14,064 bases of DNA from CAZFPN01 sp044370655 (GCA_044370655.1 JBILVD010000026.1:1-14064), one strand, 5' to 3'; positions 1-7,659 are shown, counted from the first letter of the stretch. Notes: generated from the sequence alone by a model not told the origin. Program-made: numbers and translations.

Positions 1-2
1 CA

Positions 3-599
3 AACGCTGATAATTATGATGCAATTGCTAAAGAAATACGAGAAATGATATTAGGTATCACTGATATGCTTGATGACAAAGATAAAACTCATAAAGGAAC
101 AATTTCTCTATTACAATATGATATTGCACAATTGCTAAATGCGATTTTAACCTTTAAAAATATAGAAAAATACCCCTTAGGAACGCAACTAAAAGCAAAT
201 GCAATTCAATTTTTAAAACAAGAAGAAGATTTAATGGAAAAGTGGAAATTGGTAAAGCGGATATTTCATGAATCAGACTTACTTCAAGATTATAATCATA
301 ACAACCAACATAATAGAGTTGAGGAGTCAATTTCTAGAATAAAAGAAGAAGATATTAGTCAATTTACAAAACTATTTCCAGACTTAAAGAATGATTTAGA
401 TGGTTTGATTAAAAAAACTAATATAACTTATAACAAAGCATTACAACGAAACCTTCTACCAATGCTCATGTCAACTGATACTAATAATAATTATCAAACC
501 CAAGCTAACCTTTACAACTGTTCGAGTAGTCATGCTTGCAATTATGATTTTTTTATTAAAAATAATAATTTAAATCAATATGAAATTTTGTCTCGTTAA
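3..599 (+). CDS. hypothetical protein, 5' end outside window (partial)
   Basis: I do not recognise this protein. The reading frame is open from base 3 with no stop before it, and the first in-window ATG (base 45) has no convincing ribosome binding site, so the true start probably lies upstream and this is a C-terminal part of about 198 residues. The visible part is hydrophilic, rich in Lys, Glu, Asn and Gln, mostly predicted helical, and has no membrane segment. The C-terminal third is very Asn/Tyr-rich with three cysteines close together, which looks low in complexity. The stop at 597-599 lies 20 bases inside the following ftsB-like gene, so the two are probably co-transcribed and translationally coupled. 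No function is assigned. Confidence 0.6.
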   Translation, partial: NADNYDAIAKEIREMILGITDMLDDKDKTHKGTISLLQYDIAQLLNAILTFKNIEKYPLGTQLKANAIQFLKQEEDLMEKWKLVKRIFHESDLLQDYNHNNQHNRVEESISRIKEEDISQFTKLFPDLKNDLDGLIKKTNITYNKALQRNLLPMLMSTDTNNNYQTQANLYNCSSSHACNYDFFIKNNNLNQYEILSR

Positions 600-882
600 T
601 TTTGTTAAAATCTCACTTTTTGCTTTAATCTTTTTTTATCTTACGGCAAGACTCACTTTCGGAGAAAAGGGAATGATAGCATTTTATAGGCTAGAAGAAA
701 GATTTAAGTCCAACTTAAAAACTCTTGAATTTGTAAAAAATGAAAGCATTAAATTAGACAAAAAATTTCAGCTTTTAAATGAAAAATCAGTCAATTCAAT
801 TTATTTAGATGAGCTTGCAAGAACAACTTTAGAATATGGCAAAGAAGATGAAGGAATTATTATACTTGAAAATGATAACTAA
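580..882 (+). CDS. septum formation initiator, FtsB/DivIC family
   Basis: This is a 100-residue bitopic membrane protein that fits the FtsB/DivIC family, which bridges early and late divisome proteins at the septum. A short basic N-terminus is followed by one membrane segment (about residues 8-24) and then FGEKG, matching the family's usual 'FGxxG' after the membrane helix. A probable coiled coil follows (about 35-70), then the C-terminal family signature around DELARTTLEYGKEDE (77-91). Length is typical. The ATG at 580 overlaps the upstream gene by 20 bases, and the 3' end overlaps the next gene by 11, so it sits in a tight operon. In other alphaproteobacteria this gene is usually near eno or pdhA; here eno is about 7 kb away. 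Family assignment is firm; the exact symbol is left open. Confidence 0.82.
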   Translation: MKFCLVNFVKISLFALIFFYLTARLTFGEKGMIAFYRLEERFKSNLKTLEFVKNESIKLDKKFQLLNEKSVNSIYLDELARTTLEYGKEDEGIIILENDN

Positions 883-1762
883 TAAAAAAATTTCAAAGAC
901 TTTTTTATTTATAATTCTTCACATACTTTTCACAACTGCCATTGTAGTGCTTTCAAAATACTCATTTGCATCAACTGGTTTAAATCCATTTTATCTGCTA
1001 TTTTTGAGATATTTATTTAGCTTTATAATACTCTTCCCCATTATTTATTCAACATTTTTAGCAACTTATAAAAAACATAATTTTAAAGTTAGTTTTCAAA
1101 GATCTTTTATTAACATTTCCGCACTTGCTTTATGGTCTTACGCTTATTCTCACATCCCATTAAGCACGGCAACTACATTAACTTTTGTAGTTCCAATTTT
1201 TACGATTATAATTGCCGAATTTTATTTGAAAGAAAAATTTCTTCTAAGTCAAAAAACTCTCGTTTTAATTAGCATTTGTGGAGTTGTAATAGTTCTTCAC
1301 CCAAAAATTAATGAAGCAAGTTTTTACTACTTAATAATACTAATTGCAACGATTTTATGGTCTATCTCTAATATATCAAGAAAAGTCTCCTCAAAGGTTA
1401 GCGATATAAAAACTTGGATGTGTTACTTCTCAATTTGGTCTCTTGTTTTAACCTTTTTAATGGCATTACCTTTCTTTTCCGCAATCCCAATAAGGCTTAT
1501 TCCTGTAATAGTAATTTTAAGCATATTAACCGCACTTGCAAACATTATGTCTTTTAATGCATACAAAAAAAGTGACGCAAGCTTTGTTCAGAGTTTTGAT
1601 TTTCTCCGTCTTGTTTTTGCAAGTTTAGCAGATATAATTCTATTTAATCATTCAATTGAATTAAGTTTGATTATTGGTTCATGCATTATTATTATATCTT
1701 CAATTTTACTCATCGTAAGTGAAAATAAAAAAATTAAAAGCCTCGCAAGAGAGCTTTCATAA
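872..1762 (+). CDS. EamA/DMT-family transporter (10 membrane helices)
   Basis: This is a predicted inner-membrane permease of the drug/metabolite transporter superfamily with two EamA halves, about 296 residues. The sequence is almost entirely hydrophobic with roughly ten membrane helices. Family features include the RYLFSF region after helix 2, a Thr-rich helix (about residues 97-110 of the protein), and a second-half repeat ending in a long Ile-rich helix with a short basic tail. The substrate cannot be read from sequence; relatives in Rickettsiales move metabolites such as S-adenosylmethionine or amino acids. In-frame ATGs also exist at 836 and 848, inside the ftsB-like gene. I chose 872 because it puts the start just ahead of the first helix and leaves only an 11-base overlap. 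It is probably the last gene of this operon. Confidence 0.85.
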   Translation: MITNKKISKTFLFIILHILFTTAIVVLSKYSFASTGLNPFYLLFLRYLFSFIILFPIIYSTFLATYKKHNFKVSFQRSFINISALALWSYAYSHIPLSTATTLTFVVPIFTIIIAEFYLKEKFLLSQKTLVLISICGVVIVLHPKINEASFYYLIILIATILWSISNISRKVSSKVSDIKTWMCYFSIWSLVLTFLMALPFFSAIPIRLIPVIVILSILTALANIMSFNAYKKSDASFVQSFDFLRLVFASLADIILFNHSIELSLIIGSCIIIISSILLIVSENKKIKSLARELS

Positions 1763-1833
1763 TTTATAAGAAAAACTTATTTTAAATACTTTTTGCAAAG
1801 AAAAAATTATTTTTATTTTTTTTATAAAGATAC

Positions 1834-1863
1834 TTGACTTTTAGAAAAAAAAGTTTTTAAAAT
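1834..1863 (+). promoter_or_regulatory. sigma70-type promoter for atpE
   Basis: TTGACT (1834-1839) and TAAAAT (1858-1863) are separated by 18 bases and lie in the only spacer between the transporter gene and atpE. Transcription would begin near 1870, ahead of the ATG at 1889. An in-frame ATG at 1862 would fall inside the -10 box, so this promoter supports the later start. A weak 5-bp hairpin (1766-1770 with 1776-1780) followed by T bases could end the upstream transcript, but it is marginal. Confidence 0.5.
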
Positions 1864-1888
1864 GGTTTCATATAATAATTTTATTTTT

Positions 1889-2104
1889 ATGGAACTTACA
1901 TACATTGGAATTGGTTTAATGGCTGTTGCTATGCTTGGTGCTGCAATTGCAATTGGAATGATATTCTCTTCACTATTAAGTGGAGTAGCTAGAAACCCAG
2001 AAGCAGAAAGCAAAATGTCTAAATATGCATATGTTGGCGCTGGCTTTGCTGAGTCCATCGCTCTTTTTGCATTCGTGATTGCAATGATTTTAATTTTCAG
2101 GTAA
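1889..2104 (+). CDS. atpE: ATP synthase F0 subunit c
   Basis: This is the 71-residue proteolipid of the F1F0 ATP synthase c-ring, carrying protons across the inner membrane. Two hydrophobic hairpin helices (about 4-32 and 47-70) flank the polar loop with the family's Arg-Asn-Pro (R35, N36, P37). The proton-binding carboxylate is Glu55 in the GAGFAES stretch of helix 2. The start at 1889 is preferred over 1862 because it gives the normal family length and lies after the predicted promoter. Unlike the usual atpB-atpE-atpF order, no other ATP synthase gene is adjacent: a transporter gene precedes it and folK follows after 3 bases. The remaining subunits must lie elsewhere. Confidence 0.95.
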   Translation: MELTYIGIGLMAVAMLGAAIAIGMIFSSLLSGVARNPEAESKMSKYAYVGAGFAESIALFAFVIAMILIFR

Positions 2105-2107
2105 TTT

Positions 2108-2560
2108 GTGGCACTTGCCGTTTTCGGTCTTGGGTCCAATCTTGGAAATAAAAAATCAAATATATTAAAAGCTAAGATACTTCTAAGGAGTGAATTTACA
2201 AAATTCTCGTTTCTTGCATCGGCTTCTAATTATATTTCAGAGGCTTTAGTGCTTGAAAAAAGCCCCGAAGTGTTTTCCCGACTTTCTTATCTGAATTCTG
2301 CTATTGCATTTAATTTAGATATACCTCCTTTAACGCTGTTTAAAAAGATTAAAAAAATTGAAAAAAGAATGGGGAGAAAAAGGAGAGAGAAATGGGCTCC
2401 AAGAAAAATTGATATTGATATATTAATTTATGAAGGAAATGAGATGAATACATCAAAGCTCACCATTCCTCACAAAGAACTTCTGAATAGAGAATTTGCA
2501 TTAAAGCCTTTAAAAGAAATTTTAAATATAATAAACAAAAATAAATCTTGCATTTTATAA
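2108..2560 (+). CDS. folK: 2-amino-4-hydroxy-6-hydroxymethyldihydropteridine pyrophosphokinase
   Basis: HPPK transfers pyrophosphate from ATP to 6-hydroxymethyl-dihydropterin, the step before dihydropteroate synthase in folate synthesis (cytosol). The 150-residue protein starts at a GTG and has the family's N-terminal GLGSNLGN (7-14), a central run with Trp96, Pro98, Arg99 and the metal-binding Asp102/Asp104 pair (IDIDIL), and the downstream Pro-His pair (P121, H122) followed by NREFALKPL. Length is typical. It begins 3 bases after the atpE stop, so it is almost certainly read from the atpE promoter. folC, a later folate gene, is in the opposite-strand operon about 2.4 kb downstream, so the organism appears to keep at least part of the folate pathway. 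Confidence 0.93.
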   Translation: MALAVFGLGSNLGNKKSNILKAKILLRSEFTKFSFLASASNYISEALVLEKSPEVFSRLSYLNSAIAFNLDIPPLTLFKKIKKIEKRMGRKRREKWAPRKIDIDILIYEGNEMNTSKLTIPHKELLNREFALKPLKEILNIINKNKSCIL

Positions 2561-2597
2561 AAAACAACTTAATCCATCTTATAGTTTGTAAAAAATT

Positions 2598-3527
2598 ATG
2601 AGGTTTTTTGTTCTAATCTTATTATCCTTATTTCTAAAAAAAGCTTTTGCCTTAAATCAAGCGGAGTTTGATAGATTGATACTTAGAAATACAGAAGATG
2701 AACACTGTGCAGAATTCTTAATGCAAGGTAACAAAACATCTGTTGGAACGGGTGTGATTGTAAGTACTGGAGGAATTCAATCTATGAATAAACAGCAAAA
2801 GTTAGATTTATCACTTTGTATTATTAGTATAAATGAAATTGAAGATGAATTTAAAGAAGGTGATGGCTCGCCTTTAAAATGTTATGAAAATCATCAAAAT
2901 TCTACAAACGATGTAGGCAAAACTGGTGCTTTTATTGCGTATAACTCAAATTATATAGAACCTGAAATCATAATACACAAAAACTCATCAATCGCAGTGA
3001 AGGAGGTTTTAAATCATGAGGTTCTCCATTGTTTAAATTATTTTAGTTTTAAAGATTTACATGCTTTAGATGGAATAAATGGAGATTTAACAAATAAACA
3101 CACTTGCCTTATGGAGAAGCAAAAATTTGAACAAAAAATACATTATCTTTTAAAAAATAAAATTAGGCTTCCTAACGCCCTTGTAGATGAAATGATGGAA
3201 GAGAAACTTGGGGAGTTTGGATTTAATAAAAAACGAGATTTTCCGGTAAAAAAAGCAAATAGGGATATAAAGCAAAAACTTGTTAAAAAATCAGCTCAAA
3301 ATTTTTTAGACATAATGCAAGCATACAATAAAACATCTCCAAATGTTTTGTGTGGAGAGTTTATTGCAACTACCTCACAACACTTTCCTCCAAGTGTGAT
3401 TTACTACCTTTCTAAAAGCACGGCAAAATTTATAGAAAATCACATTAACGATGCAAGAAGCAGAGCGTATAAAAATCTTTCAAATAATGGAAAATCAATC
3501 TACAGAAGAGTGGCTCTTGAGGAATGA
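2598..3527 (+). CDS. secreted protein with HExxH zinc-metalloprotease signature
   Basis: I do not recognise a named family. The 309-residue protein begins with a clear signal peptide (charged M-R, hydrophobic core, likely cleavage after AFA at residue 18), so it is predicted to be periplasmic or exported. A helix at about 136-146 carries His140, Glu141 and His144, the HExxH arrangement of zincin metalloproteases, followed by Leu-Asn rather than the Gly of metzincins. Glu254 in CGEFIATTS is a plausible third zinc ligand of the gluzincin type. Six cysteines (37, 74, 95, 145, 170, 252) could form disulfides. The C-terminal third is basic. It starts 37 bases after folK and its last 28 bases overlap the 3' end of tsaD on the other strand. 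The protease role is inference from one motif. Confidence 0.65.
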   Translation: MRFFVLILLSLFLKKAFALNQAEFDRLILRNTEDEHCAEFLMQGNKTSVGTGVIVSTGGIQSMNKQQKLDLSLCIISINEIEDEFKEGDGSPLKCYENHQNSTNDVGKTGAFIAYNSNYIEPEIIIHKNSSIAVKEVLNHEVLHCLNYFSFKDLHALDGINGDLTNKHTCLMEKQKFEQKIHYLLKNKIRLPNALVDEMMEEKLGEFGFNKKRDFPVKKANRDIKQKLVKKSAQNFLDIMQAYNKTSPNVLCGEFIATTSQHFPPSVIYYLSKSTAKFIENHINDARSRAYKNLSNNGKSIYRRVALEE

Positions 3528-4456
3528 GAGAGCATTCTACCTATATTAGCTATCATAACCGCATTATCCGTGCAAAGATGCAATGGAGCATAATGAATTG
3601 AAAAATTTGCAAAAGACTTTTCAAAATTACTTCTTATGTAAGAATTTGCAGAAACTCCACCACAAATCACGATTTTTTTAGAATTGAGGTTGGAATTTTG
3701 AATCATCTGTTGCACCCTGTCAATAAGAGTTTTAGTGATAATATTTTGAAAACTCGCGCAAATATCATAAATATCTTGCTCCGATTTATACTTTGCCACA
3801 AGCCCTAAAAAATGAGTTTTAAGACCAGAAAATGAAAAATTAAATTTATCCTTCCCTTTTAGAGGAACGCCTAAAGGAAAGCGATTTTCATTCCCTTTTA
3901 AGGCAAGTTTTTCAATAATTGGTCCGCCTGGATAACCTCTTCCTAAATTTTTAGAGAGTTTATCAAAACCCTCTCCAACGCTATCATCAATTGTAGAGCC
4001 CACAATACGATAATTTTGTATATCCCTGACTTCAATCGTTTGCGTATGCCCACCAGAAACTAAAAGGCAAAAAAAATCCTCCTCCACTCCCTCAGTTAAA
4101 CCGCAAGTAAAAATATGTCCTTCAAGATGGTTAACAAAAATAATCGGCTTATTTAAGCTTAAAGCAAGCCCTTTTGCAAACCCAACTCCAACGAGAAGCC
4201 CACCAATTAAACCAGGTCTATCAGTCACCGCTATCAAGTCTATTTCATTAATTCCAATTTCCGCCTGATTTAAAGCCTCCTGTGTTACTTCCTCAATTTT
4301 CTCCAAATGGCTACGAGAAGCAATTTCTGGCACTACTCCACCATACTTTTTATGAAGATTAATTTGCGAAAATGTTTTAAGAGAGAGTATTTTTTTGTCT
4401 TGCAAAATTGCTACAGAGGTTTCATCGCAAGAAGTTTCAATTCCAAGAACTATCAT
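3500..4456 (-). CDS. tsaD: tRNA N6-threonylcarbamoyladenosine (t6A) transferase TsaD
   Basis: TsaD (Kae1/Gcp family) transfers the threonylcarbamoyl group to A37 of ANN-decoding tRNAs, working with TsaB, TsaE and TsaC. Visible family features are the N-terminal IETSCDETS (6-14), the metal-binding NHLEGH with His110 and His114, SGGHT (134-138), GEGFDK, the late CGGVSAN (265-271) and CTDNA with the metal ligand Asp297. At 318 residues it is about 20 shorter than usual: it stops soon after NIGRML and lacks the conserved basic/Trp-Pro C-terminal segment. It is the last gene of the minus-strand operon: its ATG overlaps the stop of the Nudix gene by 4 bases (ATGA type), and its tail overlaps the convergent HExxH gene by 28 bases. 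Confidence 0.94.
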   Translation of the reverse strand: MIVLGIETSCDETSVAILQDKKILSLKTFSQINLHKKYGGVVPEIASRSHLEKIEEVTQEALNQAEIGINEIDLIAVTDRPGLIGGLLVGVGFAKGLALSLNKPIIFVNHLEGHIFTCGLTEGVEEDFFCLLVSGGHTQTIEVRDIQNYRIVGSTIDDSVGEGFDKLSKNLGRGYPGGPIIEKLALKGNENRFPLGVPLKGKDKFNFSFSGLKTHFLGLVAKYKSEQDIYDICASFQNIITKTLIDRVQQMIQNSNLNSKKIVICGGVSANSYIRSNFEKSFANFSIHYAPLHLCTDNAVMIANIGRMLSHSSRATLL

Positions 4457-4917
4457 AAGTCTAAATCTTTGTATATAAATTTAATCCATTGTGGGGAGAT
4501 ATCCTCTTTTTGCAAGCTTTCTTGAGAGAAAAATCTTATGAAGCCCGTATTACCAAAATCCTTATCCTGCCATTTATTTAAAAAATTATCATCTTGCATT
4601 ACATCACCATTAACAATTTTGCACAAAAAATAATGCTCTATCTTGTTTATATTTTCTTTCCATTTAATATTTTGCTCTGCTGTTAGTTGGTAGTAGTCCA
4701 CCTTGAAAAGTTTAATTGGGTTAACGGTTAGCCCAGTTTCCTCATAAACCTCACGTATGCAAGTTTCTTCAAGCTTTTCAAAGCCATCAAGCCAACCTCC
4801 AGGGGCAAACCAAGGCTGACTTTTCTCATTTTTTACAAGTAAAATTTCATTTTTTTCATTAAAAATCAAGGCTCTTGCGGTTATTATAATTCTTACATTT
4901 TTCATACCTCCTGCCAT
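4453..4917 (-). CDS. Nudix hydrolase
   Basis: This is a pyrophosphohydrolase of the Nudix superfamily, about 154 residues. The Nudix box is complete: Gly41, five residues, Glu47, seven residues, then REVYEETGL (55-63), which gives the Mg-binding Glu residues. A strand-rich N-terminus (RIIITARALI) and the WFAPGGW lead-in are typical. The substrate is not readable from sequence; nucleotide sugars, oxidised nucleotides or dinucleoside polyphosphates are all possible. The start is uncertain: ATG at 4917 overlaps folC by 16 bases, while ATG at 4905 gives an ATGA overlap with the folC stop and has AGGAGG only one base upstream, too close for a normal site. It sits between folC and tsaD in one operon. 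Confidence 0.88.
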   Translation of the reverse strand: MAGGMKNVRIIITARALIFNEKNEILLVKNEKSQPWFAPGGWLDGFEKLEETCIREVYEETGLTVNPIKLFKVDYYQLTAEQNIKWKENINKIEHYFLCKIVNGDVMQDDNFLNKWQDKDFGNTGFIRFFSQESLQKEDISPQWIKFIYKDLDL

Positions 4918-6131
4918 TCAAGAACTTCCCCAGCAAGGTATAAAGAACCCATAATTACAACTCTTGCAGGCTCTTTAATTTGAGAGAGTGCGTTATAAAA
5001 ATAGGAGTTAATAGATGCAGGCTTAATGCCGTATCTCAAAAACACCTCCATCAATTCTTCTTTAGAAAAACAAACTTCCGATGAATGAATTTCTGTTAAA
5101 TGGAGATTTATACCTTCAAATTGTGGAGCGATTTCTTCCAAATTTTTTCTCTTCAAAAAACCGCATATTAAATGGACTGGTTTTTGTAGTTTTTTAGCTT
5201 CTTCAAGGCAAACTTTTACACCATTTTCATTATGGGCTCCATCTAAAAATACTTCCAAATGAGGGAATTTGAGTTTTATTTTACCATAAAGAGGTTGAAA
5301 TCTTGCTCTCCAAACCGTTGAAATAAGACCTTTTTTAATTGCCTCGTAAGAGATTTTAAATCCATATTCAAAAACCAAAACCTCAATCACTCTAATTGCC
5401 GTGCCTGCATTAAAAATTTGATGAGACCCTCTAAGGGAAGGTTTAGGGAGAGATAAATCCCAGTTTTTTGATGTATATTTGAAGTCATTTTCAGCTTCTT
5501 CTACTTTATAATCTTCTCCATAAATAATCGGATTTTTCACCGAAAGGGAATAAGAGTAGACTTCTCGATACGGTTGTTTTGCAATAACAAATGGGCAGGA
5601 TTTGTCTATTGCAAGTTTTTCTTCAGCTATTTTTTGTATTGTTGAACCTAAGAGATTTGTGTGATCAAGAGAGACGGAGGTTAATACGCATATTTTTGAG
5701 TTTATTACGTTTGTTGCGTCTAGCCTTCCACCTAACCCTGCTTCGATTAATGAAAATTGAGCTTTTGAAATTGAAAACAATTTGAAGGCAATTGTTGTCA
5801 AAGCTTCAAAAAAACTAACATTCTTAGGAATTTTTTCAATTTCTTCCAAAAGGTCTGCATCAGAAATTTCCCTTCCTGCAATTTTTATACGCTCATTTAT
5901 AGCGACAAGGTTGGGAGATGTGTAGACATTGCTTAAAAACCCTGCTTCTCTTAAAATTGCCTCCAAAAACGCCGTTGTAGAGCCTTTTCCGTTTGTTCCA
6001 ACGATGTGTATAGGAAATGGAATTTTTTGTTCGGGATTACCAATTTTAAAAAGCAAATCTTTTATAGGCTCTAAACTAAAACCATTCTGAGTTCTATTTA
6101 ATTTAAAGTCCCAGTCAATAGATTTAATCAT
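4902..6131 (-). CDS. folC: bifunctional folylpolyglutamate synthase / dihydrofolate synthase
   Basis: FolC is an ATP-dependent Mur-ligase-like enzyme that adds glutamate to dihydropteroate and then to folates in the cytosol. The 409-residue protein shows the P-loop GTNGKGST (45-52), the folate-binding YTSPNLVAINERI region (70-82), EAGLGGRLDATN (130-141), SLDHTNLLG (154-162, His157 near metal) and the carbamylated-Lys region AEEKLAI (Lys172). The C-terminal domain has WRARFQ (274-279) and LDGAHN (296-301). Length is normal. Its start lies 8 bases inside the upstream small secreted-protein gene, so it is translated from the nuoJ operon transcript. Together with folK it supports folate synthesis or retention by polyglutamylation. 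Confidence 0.93.
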   Translation of the reverse strand: MIKSIDWDFKLNRTQNGFSLEPIKDLLFKIGNPEQKIPFPIHIVGTNGKGSTTAFLEAILREAGFLSNVYTSPNLVAINERIKIAGREISDADLLEEIEKIPKNVSFFEALTTIAFKLFSISKAQFSLIEAGLGGRLDATNVINSKICVLTSVSLDHTNLLGSTIQKIAEEKLAIDKSCPFVIAKQPYREVYSYSLSVKNPIIYGEDYKVEEAENDFKYTSKNWDLSLPKPSLRGSHQIFNAGTAIRVIEVLVFEYGFKISYEAIKKGLISTVWRARFQPLYGKIKLKFPHLEVFLDGAHNENGVKVCLEEAKKLQKPVHLICGFLKRKNLEEIAPQFEGINLHLTEIHSSEVCFSKEELMEVFLRYGIKPASINSYFYNALSQIKEPARVVIMGSLYLAGEVLEWQEV

Positions 6132-6459
6132 TTTTTTGACAAAACTCTGTGAGTTTAGATAACTTAATTATATCGCTATCTTTAGAGGTATCTTGTTGAT
6201 TTTCAAGCATTTCAATCATTTTATTTCTAATTTTCAAAAGTTCATTTTCTCTATAATTTTCTTGTTGAACCTTAACTATACATTCGCATATTTTTTGGTT
6301 TCCTCCCATTTGCATGCAAAATCCAAAAATTTTTTCAACTGTGGAAGCTCTCCATTCTTTTTCTTCTTTTGGGTTAGACTCTATTTTTAAATGACTTAAA
6401 TCAAATTTTTTAGCAAAAGCAAAATTTAAAAACAAAATAGAAATGAAAGCAAGTCTCAT
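6124..6459 (-). CDS. small secreted protein with four cysteines, unknown function
   Basis: I do not recognise this 111-residue protein. It has a strong signal peptide: Met-Arg, a hydrophobic core, and a likely cleavage after FAFA at residue 16, leaving a mature periplasmic protein of about 95 residues. Four cysteines (48, 58, 60, 107) could form two disulfides; the C-E-C pair at 58-60 lies in a predicted helix. The rest is charged and helical (a Glu/Lys-rich stretch at 65-90). It sits 10 bases after nuoJ and overlaps folC by 8 bases, so it is a real operon member rather than a chance frame. The pattern recalls small lineage-specific envelope proteins of intracellular alphaproteobacteria, but no function can be given. 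Confidence 0.75.
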   Translation of the reverse strand: MRLAFISILFLNFAFAKKFDLSHLKIESNPKEEKEWRASTVEKIFGFCMQMGGNQKICECIVKVQQENYRENELLKIRNKMIEMLENQQDTSKDSDIIKLSKLTEFCQKND

Positions 6460-6469
6460 AATGTTTTAA

Positions 6470-7093
6470 TTAATATATTTTAATACCTTTACCGATTTCA
6501 GGCTTTGCAAGGAATATGGTTTCTTCCTTTCTTCTTGAAATTTGATTGAAGAAGTTTTGCCTTTTGGTTTTTTTATCTTCTTCTTGAGGGAATAAAGTAA
6601 GCATAATTGCCCCAACCATTGAAGTGAAGAATAAAAGACCTGCGGTTTGAAATTCAAAAAAATATTGAGTGTATAAAACTAAACCAACATCCTGTATTGA
6701 GTAACTTTTTGTAGAATATAAGGCTTCTACACCGATTTTTGTTGTTAGCAAAATTGCAAAAAGTTCTACAAAAAGAACCGCTCCAATTGCAAAGCTAAAT
6801 AAAAAGTTAAGCTTACCTCTTTTGAATTTTTTAACATCTTCATTTGGCTCTTCAAGCATCATAACAACGAAAAGAAACAAGACGGCAATTGCTCCAACGT
6901 AAATTATAATTAACATCATAGCGATGAATTCCGCTCCATTTGTTAAAAAAACCCAAGCACAAGCAAAAAAGGCAAGCACTAAAAATAAAACAGAATGCAC
7001 TGACCTTTTTGATGAAACGGCAAAAAAACAGGAGAGCACTAAAACCGCCGAGAATAAGTAAAATAATAATCCAGTTAAACTAGAAAGTAACAT
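6470..7093 (-). CDS. nuoJ: NADH-quinone oxidoreductase subunit J
   Basis: NuoJ (ND6 homologue) is a membrane-arm subunit of respiratory complex I. The 207-residue protein has five predicted membrane helices (about 5-25, 32-50, 54-80, 95-118, 146-169). The third contains the hallmark AEFIA...YVGAIAVLFLFVVMML (54-80), the segment that is distorted in ND6 and couples redox chemistry to proton pumping. A charged C-terminal tail of about 35 residues follows. It is the first gene of the minus-strand operon and has its own promoter. No nuoK or nuoL follows, as would be usual; the next genes are a small secreted protein and folC. The complex I genes are therefore scattered in this genome, as in several Rickettsiales. 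Confidence 0.93.
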   Translation of the reverse strand: MLLSSLTGLLFYLFSAVLVLSCFFAVSSKRSVHSVLFLVLAFFACAWVFLTNGAEFIAMMLIIIYVGAIAVLFLFVVMMLEEPNEDVKKFKRGKLNFLFSFAIGAVLFVELFAILLTTKIGVEALYSTKSYSIQDVGLVLYTQYFFEFQTAGLLFFTSMVGAIMLTLFPQEEDKKTKRQNFFNQISRRKEETIFLAKPEIGKGIKIY

Positions 7094-7115
7094 CGTTTTA
7101 AATATAGTTTTTTTA

Positions 7116-7144
7116 CTTGTAAATCAAGCTATTTATTTTGTCAA
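7116..7144 (-). promoter_or_regulatory. sigma70-type promoter for the nuoJ-folC-tsaD operon
   Basis: On the minus strand a perfect TTGACA (7144-7139) is followed, after 17 bases, by TACAAG (7121-7116), four of six matches to the -10 consensus. Transcription would start near 7109, about 16 bases before the nuoJ ATG (7093-7091). It is the only good promoter seen ahead of the five-gene minus-strand run. Confidence 0.6.
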
Positions 7145-7659
7145 GAATTTATTTGATTTTAAAAAGAATTATTCTAACAATAATCTAACCCTCCTTTAGT
7201 TTTTTGCTAGGTTGTATTTTTCAACCTTAACTTTTTGGTGTATGATGACTTGTTGGCTTACTTCTGCGGTTTTAAAAAATTTGTATAAAGTCTTCATAAT
7301 AGGTGTCATCATTTTTTTAGGTATCCTTAAATTTTTAAGGAAAATTTTTATAGTTTGGTATATAAATGTGAGGTATGGAAGCAAAAAGTGAAGAGTTTTA
7401 AAGTATTTATCTTGAAAGAAGGAGTGAAATTATCTATAATTGTCTATAATAACACAACTCAAAGCCCTCACAATAAATTTCTCTAAAGAGGGAGGCTTTC
7501 TTATGTATTTTATATTGAAAGTAGGAAATGATGGATTTAAGATTACGTTCCGTTTAGAGTAAGGAGATATTTCAATTGGTATTTTGTGAATGTTTAACTT
7601 TAGTTTTAGCTCAAGTTTGCTTAATAAAATTTGAAAATCGCCTGCTTGCCTGCCAAGTA
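7145..7659 (+). other. gene-poor spacer between nuoJ and eno
   Basis: About 650 bases (7094-7742, including both flanking promoters) separate the divergent nuoJ and eno genes, far more than any other gap here. I see no tRNA, known riboswitch or recognisable protein remnant. There are three minor items. A 62-codon minus-strand frame (7196-7384) has no recognisable features. AAAGCC (7461-7466) can pair with GGCTTT (7494-7499) around an inner CTC/GAG stem. Two tiny plus-strand frames have good ribosome-binding sequences: 7503-7562 (19 codons, GGGAGG seven bases upstream) and 7576-7677 (33 codons from TTG, AAGGAG nine bases upstream). This could be a decayed gene region, a long regulatory leader, or a small-RNA/small-protein locus. 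Confidence 0.5.

Noticed and set aside
836..871. Earlier starts (836, 848) for the EamA transporter
   Set aside because: They lie inside the ftsB-like gene and add a short tail before the first helix; the ATG at 872 gives a normal N-terminus.
1761..1783. Hairpin after the EamA transporter as a terminator
   Set aside because: The stem is only 5 bp, A/T-rich with one G-C pair, and the T run is short; too weak to list separately.
1822..2139. 105-codon frame on the minus strand across atpE
   Set aside because: It lies wholly antisense to atpE, which has a clear family match and its own promoter; the frame is a shadow with no recognisable features.
7196..7384. 62-codon minus-strand frame in the nuoJ-eno spacer
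   Set aside because: It has no ribosome binding site, promoter or recognisable domain; Lys/Phe/Ile-rich frames of this size are expected in AT-rich DNA. It is mentioned only as part of the spacer.
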